This document shows positions 1 to 10,406 of a stretch of 64,000 nucleotides of DNA, in pieces; position 1 is the stretch's first letter, and each line of letters opens with the position of its first letter. The stretch is from Tretioscincus oriximinensis (lineage: Eukaryota > Chordata > Lepidosauria > Squamata > Gymnophthalmidae), in the NCBI GenBank assembly GCA_022410635.1, contig JAJVDF010000282.1, positions 484,251-548,250 on the forward strand, read 5' to 3'. The position numbers and the translations under genes are program-made. The notes beneath the pieces were generated by a model. It was not told the DNA's origin and made no database searches. It saw only the letters and a list, made by a program, of their open reading frames with translations.

Positions 1-1376
1 GAGTGCTTGAGATGTTTGTGTAAGCAGAGGTCATGTTGAAGGCCTTCCCAAGGTCATACATGTTCAAGGCCTTCCTGAAGTTATACATTTGTTTTACATG
101 GCCTGCTTGGATATTCCTGGAGCAGAATATGGTGAGAGAACAAAGGAGAAATTAAACCAATCTCATTGCTCAACTCAGTGCAGGTCACTGTAAAAACAAC
201 AACAACAAAGTTCAAACCAATAAGAATCATGTTCCAAAACATTTGAGCATGGATATTGGAATATATTCAGAATCTCCCAAAATCTAGTCAGTCCTTTAGC
301 CAGGTCTTTCATGCTTTAAGATGTCTAGTCCATTTTGAAAGTGTGTTAATGAAACTCGATTTCAGAGAAATAGCCATGTTAGTCTAATAGAAAGTCCGTC
401 AAGGGGGCTAGCAGCACTTGGAGACTAACAAGAGAAAGGTAAGTGGCATGAGCTTTCATAGACACGTCTACTTCCACAGATGTGTCCATTTATTCTCTGG
501 CATAGGGACTCTCCTGAACAGAGAATAAATTGACACAAATCTGATTTTTGAAATGGCAACACACAGAAATCTGTTGCATAGCACTTAAACCTCCCAGGAC
601 ATTCTATCTCAGACCTCAAAACTGCAGTCCTTGAACATAGAAATTACAAAGGAAGATTTGAAAGAGAAGCAGCAGAACTGGAATGCACCCACAAATTACA
701 GTCCATTGACAAGGGACTTAACCGGGACAATGGTTTCTTGGCCCATTTTACATTTTTATAATATTAGTTAACTATTTGATTGATACACAATCAGCCAGAT
801 GCATCTTGCTCCCCTAGGCTTTTTCCTCCACTTGAGAGGATTGACTTCTGCCTCTTCACTGTTTGTCTCATCTAGCGTTCATCCCCATATCACATTTACA
901 TGTCCTTTGTCGGCTCCCACACACAGTTTNCTATAAAGTCTGTTCCTGACTTTGGTCCTTAGAATCTAAAGAAGTAGACGTGTCTACGGAAACTCCTGCC
1001 ACCTACCTTTCTCCTGTTAGCCTCCAAGTGCTACAACTCCCCTTGCTGTTAATGAAACTGGACATTGATGCTATTTAATATGTATGGCATTAACATAGGG
1101 TTTGTGTTTGAATTGTTTGGTTTATTGTTGTTTTGGTCAATTTACTATATCTGAAAATATTTTAAAAATAATAATTAAATGACAAGCTGCCTAAANTCAA
1201 CACATCCCTGTACAGACTTGTGCAAGACATCAGTTGTTACAACATAACTAGTCTAGTAAAAGTCTGTGGTGTGATCAACTTGATTTAAGTTCTTTATTAC
1301 TGATAGTTTAAAATTGATGCCTATCAGCTTGTGATTTTTGCACAAAAATGAATTGTCTTTGTCTTTTAACCTTTAG
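1..1376 (+). other. ATP5MC3: Last intron of ATP5MC3
   Basis: The intron ends with a pyrimidine-containing tract and AG at 1375-1376, directly before the final coding exon. No earlier ATP5MC3 exon (the one encoding the first half of the c subunit) was seen in 1-1376, so the window opens inside this intron. Its main content is a fold-back repeat at 360-1047; the rest is AT-rich and without recognisable features. Confidence 0.8.
360..1047. repeat. Fold-back element, copy 1 (long spacer)
   Basis: Imperfect inverted arms lie at 395-474 and 971-1047, separated by a 496-bp AT-rich spacer. A segment of about 35 bp (360-394) containing AGAAATAGCC occurs outside the left arm only. The element is flanked by a 15-bp target duplication with one mismatch, gttaatgaaactcga at 345-359 and gttaatgaaactgga at 1048-1062. 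It has the same ends and layout as the copies at 13513 and 30160, but its arms have diverged, so it is older. The spacer may be the original interior of the family or a later insertion. Confidence 0.8.
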
Positions 1377-1491
1377 AAACCCTTCTCTGAAGCAACAGTT
1401 ATTCTCCTATGCTATTCTGGGATTTGCCCTATCTGAAGCCATGGGTCTCTTCTGTCTGATGGTTGCTTTCTTGATTCTGTTTGCCATGTGA
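1377..1491 (+). CDS. ATP5MC3: ATP synthase membrane subunit c (locus 3), last coding exon
   Basis: The exon begins after AG at 1375-1376 in phase 2 (its first base completes an Arg codon) and encodes 37 further residues, from [16 protein letters not shown] to LILFAM, before TGA at 1489-1491. This is the C-terminal half of the F1Fo-ATP synthase c subunit: the polar loop and the second transmembrane helix. The helix carries the essential proton-binding glutamate in the SEAMGLF motif. The c subunits form the rotor ring in the inner mitochondrial membrane. The mature protein is nearly identical among ATP5MC1, 2 and 3, so the exon alone does not separate the paralogues; the assignment to ATP5MC3 rests on ATF2 lying next downstream in the same orientation, as in human. 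The mitochondrial presequence and first helix lie upstream of the window. Confidence 0.93.
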
Positions 1492-1604
1492 AGATACCTG
1501 TTTGTAACACTGGCATTAATGAACTATAATGTGATCTTGTGAACTTGGAATCGGGGGGAAAAAAAAGTTTATCATGGAACGTACACTATTTGCAAAGCAG
1601 CCTA

Positions 1605-1610
1605 ATTAAA
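1605..1610 (+). terminator. ATP5MC3: Poly(A) signal of ATP5MC3
   Basis: ATTAAA lies 114 bases after the stop codon, followed about 20-30 bases later by a GT/T-rich stretch (tgtctctgtcgtttttaat), as expected of a cleavage site near 1625-1640. This gives a short 3' UTR of about 140 bases. Confidence 0.7.
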
Positions 1611-1705
1611 GATGGTAACAAGATGAAACACTGTCTCTGTCGTTTTTAATTTTTAAAACCTTTCTTAATAATCAGACCAGGGACTGCACTCTTCAAAGTC
1701 TAGGG

Positions 1706-1893
1706 CAGGGGTGGGCAATTAATTTTTCCCAAGGGGCCGCATGAGAAATTGGGGTGGTTTTAGGGGGCCGGATTAATATAGTTAACTCAGTTCTACCCAA
1801 TACTGTATATAACTCTGAGCTAAGAGGGCCGGGCCGGTCAGAGACAGTAGGAGGGCCGCATGTGGCCCTCGGGCCGCCCCTTGCCCAGGTCTG
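1706..1893. mobile_element. Non-autonomous hAT element, 188 bp
   Basis: It starts CAGGGGTGGGCAA and ends TTGCCCAGGTCTG, giving short terminal inverted repeats of hAT type. A perfect 8-bp target duplication, gtctaggg, flanks it at 1698-1705 and 1894-1901; 8 bp is the hAT signature. The interior is rich in GGGCCG/GGCCGC motifs and has no coding capacity. Confidence 0.88.
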
Positions 1894-1901
1894 GTCTAGG
1901 G

Positions 1902-3150
1902 GATGAATTCCGGGCCATTCTGCACAGGGCCTTTCTATGGGTTTACATTTCAGTATAGGGATCTGCCATCCATGTGCTGGATGCAGACTAAGGCAGCATC
2001 TCTACGACTCTTATTAATCCCAGTATTTACTGATCCAGTTTATGTTTTCAGCCTGTATATTTGCAATATNGCAAGTGAGATTTCCTGTACACTCTTCTGG
2101 CAGCCATGCTGTTAGCTGGTTGTCAAGAGGAAGTATAGTAGTCNGTCCTCCTAAATGATATTAAATTGTTTGCTGTCAATATCGGACATTTTTCCNCAAT
2201 AAACCAATATCGTAGTTCAACCCCACCCACCCCAAAGAAGAAAGAAAAGAAAAATATGTCATGTAAAAATCTGGTGTGGTAAATGCAACACCAGGCTTTC
2301 TTTAGTCTGCACAATTTGTGGGTGGCAGGTCCTATTCTGAGATATAATTCAAACTAATGCTTGATGTAGAAAGGACTCTAAATGGTGGGAATTGGTGGAG
2401 TAACAGCTGAACAATACTATCATCTTCCTATTTCTTTGAGGCGAAATGTTTTTATAATTAATTGTAGCTAAAAACTAATATATTTTAAATGAATATTTTT
2501 CTTTATATTCTTTCAGTGTTTTATTTGTATTTCTATTTTTAATCCTCAATATTTTTATTATTTTTTGTTTCAAGTTAAACACCATAATTAAGACAATTCC
2601 ATGGTTAAAAAATATACCCTAGTTTACTAATATAGCACAGAAATTATTGACTTTAAGCATCACAGATTCCTTCAAAGTACTATTTTAAAAGGGCGCTACT
2701 CAAACACAGATTTTGGAATTGAAGTTTACAGCCTGTAATTAAGCTGTCTCTTCCACAAACGAGGCCTGTTCTTTATTTAAGCATAAAAGTTTGAAAATGA
2801 TAGCGTAAAATCAAACAATTTTCTATAATTTCATCAATACATATACTGCTATTTATATATNATCAGAAATTCAGTCACTGCCTCATTAGAAATATGAAAT
2901 CTATGATTTTAAAACCAAAACTAAAACTATCCTGTTGAATATGTTCTGTTTGGTGTACAATCCCCAAAACTGAATTGGACAATTTTTCTGGAGATTACAA
3001 TATAGAATATTATCAGAGTCTTCGTCTTGCCATTATATTTTTAGTCATATGATTTTATAAAGATTAAAAATGTGAGCATCCATTTCTGGATGCAGAGGAG
3101 AGACTTAAATGAAAGGAATCTTAATACTGCCTTGGTACTTCCACTGAAAG
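1902..3150. other. AT-rich intergenic stretch, nothing recognised
   Basis: Sequence between two hAT elements. No exon, RNA gene or clear repeat was recognised; the short open frames show no family resemblance. Confidence 0.5.
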
Positions 3151-3158
3151 AGCTAAAT

Positions 3159-3567
3159 CAGGGCTCCTCAAACTTTTTAAACAGGACCAGTTCACTGTCC
3201 CTCAGGCCATTGGAGGGCCGGACTATAGTTTTTTAAAAAACTATGAACAAATTCCTATGAACACTGCANATATCTGAATCCCATGTTCCTCTCTTAAATG
3301 CAGCTGAAGAGACGAGCCAGGAAGGGAGGAGAAAGAGACAATATTGAGAGAGGGTGGCACTGGAAGCGCCATGCTGAGGGAATGGAAGATGGAGTTCCCC
3401 CAATATGGCAGTTCCCACGGGAAAACTGAGCCACTCTTGACATTAAAAATTGCCCAAATCTTTCACCGAACCCCCTGGGTAGCGCTCAGTGGTCAGTGCT
3501 GTTGGGGGCGAGATAAATGTCNTCAGCGGGCTGCATGTGGCCCCTGGGCTTTAGTTTGAGGACCCTG
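3159..3567. mobile_element. Non-autonomous hAT element, 409 bp
   Basis: The ends CAGGGCTCCTCAAAC and GTTTGAGGACCCTG are inverted repeats. The flanks agctaaat (3151-3158) and agctcgat (3568-3575) form an 8-bp target duplication with two mismatches, so this is an older insertion than the one at 1706. The interior has no transposase. Confidence 0.82.
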
Positions 3568-3701
3568 AGCTCGATGCTAATAAATTTAGTTCTAATACTT
3601 TCAAAGTATTATACTGTTAAAGGCAGTAAAAACTATTATAATTTGATGTACCTTATGAACCTGTATTAGTATTTGCTTTTAGCATCCAGAACAAAGCTGA
3701 T

Positions 3702-3980
3702 AACATAAGAACATAAGAGGAGCCCTGCTGAATGGGGCCAGAGCCCATCTAGTCCAGCATTCTGCCTCACACAGTGGCCCACCAATTGCACCTGGGCAGT
3801 CTGAAGAGAAGAAGGCAAAATCTTCACCTGTTCTTGANGCCCTGCAAATCGTATTCTTGACACCATCCTCAAAGCTGTATCAAGATATCCATCCTAATAG
3901 CTATTTATACCTTTGGTGTCTATGAATTTGTCTAATCCCCTCTTAAAGCTATCCAGGCTGCTAGCTACTAGTTCTACATT
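3702..3980 (-). mobile_element. CR1 LINE 3' end fragment
   Basis: On the minus strand it matches the CR1 3' segment seen also at 22826, 33200, 56400 and 63650: a conserved stretch reading GTGGGCCACTGTGTGAGGCA followed by a tail ending in TTCTTATGTT. It is 5'-truncated and carries no intact reading frame. Confidence 0.75.
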
Positions 3981-4229
3981 AAATAAAGACAATAGTAAGG
4001 AAGCACTGCTGATTTTGAAGTGTGTGACACAACCTTCTAAAGTCTTAGCATTTAGATGTGATGGTAGTTATTCAATCATTAAACTGGTTGACTTCCTATA
4101 GAATATAGGAAGCCTGATCCCTATGTTGCCAACTGCTTGCCAATGGTGCCCAGCTGTCTGCCTGTTTCATTCTCTGCCATTCTCTTTTTCTTTTGTCCTC
4201 AGTCTTTCAAAACATCAGAATCTTAATAA

Positions 4230-4443
4230 TAATGTTTATTTATGACACCCTTTTTACCAAAGGTCAACTCACGTACCTTCTCTTGCATTCTTCACAACAG
4301 ACCCCCTGTGGAGTAGGCTGAGAGAGTTCTAAAGAACTGTGGCCCAAGGTCATCCAGTTGGCTTCATGGAGGAGTGTGGAATCGAACTAGGAGTCTACCA
4401 GAGAGGAGTCAGGCACTCTAACCACTACACCAAACTGGCTCCC
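4230..4443 (-). mobile_element. tRNA-derived SINE, type B
   Basis: The reverse complement starts with a tRNA-like head (GAGCCAGTTTGGTGTAGTGG, followed by a B-box-like GGTTCGATTCC relative) and runs through a body with CTGGGTGACCTTGGGC-like sequence. Similar copies lie at 44689 (+), 54205 (-) and 57160 (-). Type B SINEs of this kind are common in squamates. Confidence 0.75.
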
Positions 4444-5062
4444 TTTCTTAATTAGTCCTGTCTTATTATGTGGCCAAAATATTTCAGCTTCAGTATTTTG
4501 TCNTTCCAATGAACAGTCGGGATTGATTTCCTTTACTGCTTTGGTTTCCTTGTAGTCCAAGTGACTCTTAAAAGTTTACATTACAATTAGCTGTGGTAGC
4601 TTGCTAGAAATGCCTACTGGAGATGCCATGATGTCATCAGAATATCAAGGGAATGTAAATCTTTGCTGCTCATAACAATGTCATGCAACTAGTGAGAACA
4701 ATAGTTATGATTATGAATGGGGATTGTATCAAGCTAAACACAAGCAATGACTGATGCTTTANAATTCTACATTTGGGCTCTGCTAAATACGTATTAAAAT
4801 AGGCTTATGGATACCGTGGTNTAATGTCATATGAAATTCTGCCACTGTATCATTAAAACCAATAAGGCTTTTTCAAATTCCAGCAAAATCCAAAAGAGCA
4901 AAATTCAAATTATGAAAATATTCTCAAGAATGAGGAGAAAATATCTAAATAGGAAAACATATATTATTTCAAAGTCGAATCTATGACTGGNCCTAGTCTG
5001 GACTGTATCTCGGAATAGGATCCTGCTATCTGCATGTCAGCACAGATTAGGGGACTTCTGCA

Positions 5063-5356
5063 GGCATGAATGGCTCAGTCGCTTAGAAATTCGTCTCTCG
5101 TCTGGGAGATGGGGTTTCGAAGCCCTGTGTCGGACATGGGAAGAGGTGAACACCTTCCACTAGCCTGTAGCTCTAGCCAACCCAGCTATTCGAAAGCAGG
5201 AACTGCAAGAAATTGCAACTGACTGCAAGTTGATACATGGGAACCACCATAGCCTGGTGGGGAAGATAGAATGGAAGCCTTCGGGCAAAATATATCTTTG
5301 AAAGGTGAGAAAAGTGGGNTATAAGAACCCAGTTCTTCTTTTTCTTCTTCTTCCAT
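5063..5356 (+). mobile_element. tRNA-derived SINE, type A
   Basis: The head has a tRNA-like A box (tggctcagtc near 5071) and B box (gtttcgaagccc near 5113). A central body contains CCAACCCAGCTATTCGAAAG, and the 3' end has a gagaaaagtggg-ntataagaacccag motif and a (TTC)n tail. This is the clearest type A copy in the window; others are at 13050, 25647, 26566, 30842 and 54572 (+) and 7660, 52540 and 56071 (-). Confidence 0.8.
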
Positions 5357-5984
5357 AGCATATATAGCATACAGACGGCAGGCTGCCCATGATGTTTGCC
5401 GGAATAAGGCTCAGTGTAGAGAGGGCCACTGAAAAGACAGCACCTTCATTTGAAAGATGAAGAAAAATTTCCAAATCGTCCAAAACTTGTGTGCTTTCCT
5501 CAAAAGGTCACAGTTCCTCCCCAACTTGGTGATCTTGTTAATTGTAACATACCAGGTTTTTGTGGCACTACCCATCTCATCTATTGTCCCCCCACCTTGC
5601 CTTCAGTCTTCCCGACATCAGAACGTTTTCCAATAAGCAAAAGTATCTGAACTTCATCTTCAGTGTTTGTTGATTTAGTTACAGGTTGATTTCCTNTAAA
5701 ATTGACTAATTTTATCTTCTTGTAGTCCAAAAGACGTCTTCAGCATGGAGATCACTTTCAGCCTTTATTATACTATGACTGCCAAAGACACAATTGTAGC
5801 TTTGACTATATGGACCTGTGTCAGCAAGGTGATGTCTCAAACACAAATGACTGTTTTTCCATTTAAAATGTTGGTGTTTTTAGGAATTTAAAATACAAGC
5901 TTTTCAAAGTAAACTATCATTTCTCTTTTTATTGGAAATACTTTACAAGCTGTTTCTTCATTTAAAAACCACAGTGATTTGCAC

Positions 5985-6478
5985 CAACATAAGAACAATG
6001 TAAGAGGAGCCCAACTAGTCCAGCCTTCTGTCTCACAGTGACCCACATCGATTGCAGAGGGAAGCAAAAGTTTAACCATCCTACGAATGGAAGTTTGCCT
6101 GTTTTTCCATCCCAGAGGCAGCAAGACATCTATTATCTATTGATATACCTGTCTTCCATGAATTGAACTTAAAGCTATCCAGGCTTTAAGTTACCACAAC
6201 CTCTTCTGGAAATGAATTCCATAGACCAATGACCCTCTGTATAAAAAATACTTTGCCCCAACTCTTCTGCCCATCAACTTCGAGGTGCCCTCTGGTCCTA
6301 GGGTTGAGTGATAAGAGATAAAAAAACCTTTGTTCCTCTTATCTATCCCATGCAATTAGATCACCTATTAAACTCCATCTTTCAAGGTTGAAGAGGCCCA
6401 GACGTTGCAGCCCAATTTCGTAAGGGAGGTTTTCTTGATCATTCTTATTGTCCTTATTTGCACCTTCTCTAGTTCCAC
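5985..6478 (-). mobile_element. CR1 LINE 3' fragment
   Basis: Minus-strand CR1 sequence. The 3' tail lies at the left (aacataagaac), then the GTGGGTCACTGTGAGACAGA segment, then sequence corresponding to the end of the second open reading frame (the region encoding LQRLGLFNLE-like residues near 6400). Frameshifts and stops make it non-coding. Confidence 0.75.
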
Positions 6479-6949
6479 CACTTTCCTTATAGGGAATATT
6501 AACATGAACACTAATACAAACAAAGATTTTTTATTATGTATATTCTGCCATTTCTAAAAGCTCAAAGAAGAACTTCTCCACCTGTTCTCTTTCTCATATG
6601 ACAACCTTCTAAAGTAGGTTAGAACGAGCATCATTGACACCTGAAGGGCACAATTTCCACGGTCATAGGGGTGTCCCAGGTCCAAATTAATTTATTAAAA
6701 AGGCTTACTAGTTAATAAAGAAACACATGTACCATAGTGAAAGCAGTTGTAGCTTAGGAGTAAATTGCCTGGAAAGCAGAGATTTGCAGTTATGATCTCA
6801 AATCTCTCCTCAGCAGGAAGCAACGGCAAACCATTTCTGTATCTCTGCCAAAAAACTGCATCAAGTATCTGTGCAGTCAACCAGGGATCGGTCAAGACAT
6901 AGTGTCGTCCAACGCAGGCTGTATTCTTCTTCCAACAGAATTTCTTGTA

Positions 6950-7112
6950 AGCAGAAAATAAGTTTCCTGTGGGCGGGACTTGGCACAGATTGGCTAAAGA
7001 GGCTGCTAGCTGCAGTGCATGCTGGGAGCTGTAATCTGCAGGGCTCCATGCAGACTGTTCAGAAGAGGCGGCCCGCTGCTTGGACTACAGTTCCCAGCAG
7101 GCCCCACTGCTA
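6950..7112. promoter_or_regulatory. Cluster of promoter-type motifs of uncertain role
   Basis: Within 160 bases are GGGCGGG (Sp1 type, about 6974), GATTGGCT (inverted CCAAT box, about 6990), GCATGCTGGGAGCTGTAAT (about 7017) and ACTACAGTTCCCAGCAGG (about 7084). The last two are opposed versions of the ACTACAATTCCC/ZNF143-type motif. It lies about 1.7 kb before the ATF2 CpG island. It could be an upstream regulatory element, or a decayed repeat that carries such motifs, since related motifs occur in repeats near 58970 and 62500. Confidence 0.3.
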
Positions 7113-7149
7113 GCCCAACAATAACTTTTACTTTTTTCACATTTGGGCT

Positions 7150-7275
7150 GCTGCNTCTGTCCCTTTCCTACTTTTAGATGTGGCAATTTTCAATACGCTA
7201 ACTGGGATTTTATTGTTAACTGCCCTGTGANCTTCTGGTATAGGGCAGTATAGAAATGTAAATAAATAAATACTG
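7150..7275 (+). mobile_element. L2-like LINE 3' tail
   Basis: It has the pattern ttttattgttaactgccctg, tatagggcagtatagaaatg and a (TAAA)n end, as in the copy at 9880-10025. This is the 3' UTR end of an L2-clade LINE, heavily 5'-truncated. Confidence 0.7.
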
Positions 7276-7329
7276 CCGGCTTCATGAAGCTGCTGGGCAT
7301 CCAAGCTTTTATATATAAAACTTTACTGA

Positions 7330-7660
7330 TTACTCACCAGACCATATCAATCTGGTTAAAACTGTATATACAAAAAGAGAGTCTCAGAAAGTACAGCACT
7401 ATAAAATGTTAAAATATTAATCTGGATCAACAAAAGCGGCTCTAGCACTAAAGGCTTTCAATACATAGAGAGCTATCGCAGTAGTAGCATATTTCTCATG
7501 ACTGCAAAGCAAAATCTGTAACCAAGCTTTTACAATAAGCACTTTTCTATCTTGAAACAATGGTGTAGAAAAGCAGGCAGAAATACAACTTAAAACCCTG
7601 AAACAGAAATCCTGCCAGGAACTAAGCTAGCAGTTTGTTATTGTTTACATCTGGCACTCC
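7330..7660 (+). repeat. Unclassified dispersed repeat, copy 1
   Basis: A diverged relative of 31440-31800. Shared landmarks in the same order are aagc-tttnaataagca, aacaggcagaaat, cctgaaacanaaat and ttgttattgtt followed by ctggcac. No coding potential and no recognised family. Confidence 0.5.
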
Positions 7661-8515
7661 GTCTGTACAAGGAAGAAGAAGAAGAAGAAGAANNNNNNNN
7701 NNNNNNNNNNNNNNNNNNNNNNNNNNNNNNNNNNNNNNNNNNNNNNNNNNNNNNNNNNNNNNNNNNNNNNNNNNNNNNNNNNNNNNNNNNNNNNNNNNNN
7801 NNNNNNNNNNNNNNNNNNNNNNNNNNNNNNNNNNNNNNNNNNNNNNNNNNNNNNNNNNNNNNNNNNNNNNNNNNNNNNNNNNNNNNNNNNNNNNNNNNNN
7901 NNNNNNNNNNNNNNNNNNNNNNNNNNNNNNNNNNNNNNNNNNNNNNNNNNNNNNNNNNNNNNNNNNNNNNNNNNNNNNNNNNNNNNNNNNNNNNNNNNNN
8001 NNNNNNNNNNNNNNNNNNNNNNNNNNNNNNNNNNNNNNNNNNNNNNNNNNNNNNNNNNNNNNNNNNNNNNNNNNNNNNNNNNNNNNNNNNNNNNNNNNNN
8101 NNNNNNNNNNNNNNNNNNNNNNNNNNNNNNNNNNNNNNNNNNNNNNNNNNNNNNNNNNNNNNNNNNNNNNNNNNNNNNNNNNNNNNNNNNNNNNNNNNNN
8201 NNNNNNNNNNNNNNNNNNNNNNNNNNNNNNNNNNNNNNNNNNNNNNNNNNNNNNNNNNNNNNNNNNNNNNNNNNNNNNNNNNNNNNNNNNNNNNNNNNNN
8301 NNNNNNNNNNNNNNNNNNNNNNNNNNNNNNNNNNNNNNNNNNNNNNNNNNNNNNNNNNNNNNNNNNNNNNNNNNNNNNNNNNNNNNNNNNNNGAATAGCT
8401 GGGTTGGCTAGAGCTACAGGCTAGTGGAAGGTGCTCACCCCTCCCCACTTCCAACACAGGGCTTCCAAACCCCATCGCCCAGGCGAGTGACGGATTCCTA
8501 AGCGAATTCCTAAGG
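7660..8515 (-). mobile_element. Type A SINE interrupted by an assembly gap
   Basis: The left edge is a (GAA)n run, which is the tail in reverse. To the right of the gap is the complement of the type A middle and head (gaatagctgggttggctaga, then the B-box and A-box region to about 8515). A normal copy is about 300 bp, so most of the 700 unknown bases are probably a placeholder or additional sequence. Confidence 0.7.
7693..8392. other. Assembly gap (700 N)
   Basis: An unbroken run of N of exactly 700 bases. Reading frames crossing it are meaningless. Confidence 0.99.
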
Positions 8516-9042
8516 AAAAAACACAGGTGAATGAAAAGTGTTTCCAGTTTGTGGTTACATCTGTTTATTGCTACTGAATATGTTTAAACTGCCTTGCTAA
8601 ACAAAAGCTCGACAGATACGCGTGTTATTTATGCTCTGTCAGTTGTACAAAGGACACAAATAAAAAAAAGATTTTAAATTTATTCTTTAAAAGCACATTA
8701 TAAGTGGCAAATTCACACCCTGCAGCAGAACAGCAAGCGACTTAAAATTCTCCACGTCGTTCCCCCAATTTATTTATTGCGGGGAGGCGGGGGACATAAA
8801 ACCACCACAAGCAATCCAGATAACGCATCTGGTCTTGTGTATTGCAGAAGCCCTCAGGGTGCCTTTGCTGGGCGCGCAGCCGCATTGACATTGAGGCACC
8901 GTGGGGTGAACAACCTGGAGACCCGTCAGTCACCTCCCCGGCGGCTGCTGCAGCTTCCGGCCACCCAGCCAGGCACACACGGGGGTCTGCTGCGTGCCCC
9001 TCCCTCACAGCATTCGACGCAACCACGTGCCGCTCTGGCAAG

Positions 9043-9053
9043 GCGCATGCGCA
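9043..9053. promoter_or_regulatory. ATF2: NRF1-type site
   Basis: gcgcatgcgca matches the palindromic nuclear respiratory factor 1 consensus. It lies about 200-300 bases before the end of exon 1, a typical position for this motif in CpG promoters. Confidence 0.55.
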
Positions 9054-9219
9054 CGCTGCCTGCGATTCCTTTCCTCTTCCTCCTGGCGTACACGTACCCC
9101 CCCCCCCCACACACACACACACCCATACACACTCCTTCTCCTATCACATGACCTGCCTCGACTTCTCTGAGGAGGGAGGGGGGAACAACCGAAGTCGAAC
9201 GGGGTGGGGGGGGTGATAT

Positions 9220-9350
9220 CAATGAGTTCCCGCGAGATGTGAGTCTGACGGAAGGAACAGGCAGAGAGAGGCTGCTGCTGTGAGTGTGTGTGAGGCGACC
9301 CGGGCGGGCTTTAATGTGCGGCTGCTGGGCCGGCGGAGGCGAGGTGCGGG
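9220..9350 (+). other. ATF2: ATF2 non-coding exon 1 (5' boundary uncertain)
   Basis: The 3' boundary is the strong donor GTGAGT at 9351-9356 after GAGGTGCGGG. The start is a guess, placed after the poly(C)/CA tract. The exon is GC-rich with no ATG in frame with ATF2. A second untranslated exon may exist between here and 18927 but was not identified. Confidence 0.55.
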
Positions 9351-9725
9351 GTGAGTTTCCGGCGGTTTCTGCCCCCGCAGCGCTTCCCTATTTGGTAAAC
9401 ATAGGAGGAGGGGGAGGGAGAATAAGGGCGCTTCTTCGCCTTTGCTTGCGCTCCGTCTGTGCAGGCTGCAGCCTGGGGTGTGGCTCCGGCGGCCTTTCCC
9501 GGCCCACTCGCCCGGGCGTGGGCTCAGGGTGGGTGGGTGGGTGGGTGGCAGCCGTCAGGGCCGACCGCGGGCCCTCCCTGAGGAAGAGGAGGAGCGGTGG
9601 GGGGGGGGCTGCTTGAGGGTGGAATATGGCGTCTCTGCTGAGGGAAGGAGGGTCCTCGGGTCCCCCACCCCACTCCCTGCCTAGCTCGTGAATATAAATA
9701 CAAATGGCGATATATAAATAAATGG

Positions 9726-9877
9726 TGATGATGCAATTGATTTGGTCTGTAAACTAATTAATAAAAACGTATTGGACGGTGGTGATAGTCATAATGATAA
9801 TAATGATGCAATTGATGTAGTCTTTGGACTAATCAATAGACATATTCGACGACGATGATGATGATGATGATGACAAC
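9726..9877 (+). repeat. Two-copy 75-bp tandem repeat with (GAT)n end
   Basis: gatgcaattgat occurs at 9730 and again at 9805, and the following 60 bases align with scattered substitutions. The second unit runs into a (GAT)n microsatellite at about 9850-9872. Confidence 0.65.
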
Positions 9878-9879
9878 CT

Positions 9880-10025
9880 CTTTACCCTGGCCTTTGGCTG
9901 AAAAAACTGCTCTCCTTCCCCTACTTTCAGATACGTTTTTATTGGTTTCAGTTGGTTTTATTGTTAACCGCCCTGAGACCTCCTGGTGCATAGGGCGGTA
10001 TAGAAATGTATATAAATAATAAATA
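9880..10025 (+). mobile_element. L2-like LINE 3' end
   Basis: It contains ggcctttggctgaaaaaact, ccgccctgagacctcctgg and a tail of tatagaaatgtatataaataa repeats. These are the last few residues and 3' UTR of an L2-clade LINE. Confidence 0.72.
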
Positions 10026-10406
10026 AATCATGCTAGTCGCCTTGCCGCCACATAGCTAGTGAGAGAGGAAGACAGACACCTGGCTTCCGCCCGTCGTTCT
10101 AAATCTTATCCTTCTTCTCGCTCGTCCAGACGTCCTTTTGTACCTTGCTGCCCTTGTGTCTCCTATTGCTCCTGCTACCTGCCTCCCAGGCACCTTACAT
10201 AGAAAGGGTTTTCCAATGTCCACATTGAAAGGACAAAATGGTGAACATACTTTGTGCAGAAAACAAAGAAATATACAATGGTCCTCCTGTCCCCACTGAG
10301 CCTTGTTCTGGGCTATATCTTGGAACAGGAGCCTGCCATAGTCTACACTGGTTTGTGGATGGCCAAGCTCTGTACTAAGATAAAACCCAGTAGGGCAGGA
10401 CCAATG

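Larger units (their letters stand above)
8740..9690 (+). promoter_or_regulatory. ATF2: CpG-island promoter of ATF2
   Basis: This is the only strongly GC- and CpG-rich stretch in the window. It contains a perfect NRF1-type palindrome (9043-9053), an E-box CACGTG (9024-9029), a TCACATGAC element near 9144, a poly(C)/(CA)n tract near 9099-9120, TGACGGAA near 9248, and many GGGCGG-like boxes. There is no TATA box, as usual for housekeeping CpG promoters. A GTGAGT donor at 9351 marks the end of a first exon. It lies 9.6 kb before the first coding exon and is the natural promoter of ATF2. The long GC-rich open frames on both strands are composition artefacts. Confidence 0.8.

Noticed and set aside
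7635..8475. Long open frames on both strands across 7635-8475
   Set aside because: They consist mostly of unknown residues over the 700-base N gap.
8742..9736. Several open frames of 70-126 codons on both strands
   Set aside because: They fall in the GC-rich CpG island where stop codons are rare. They are rich in low-complexity Gly/Pro/Arg, have no family motif, and overlap the ATF2 promoter.
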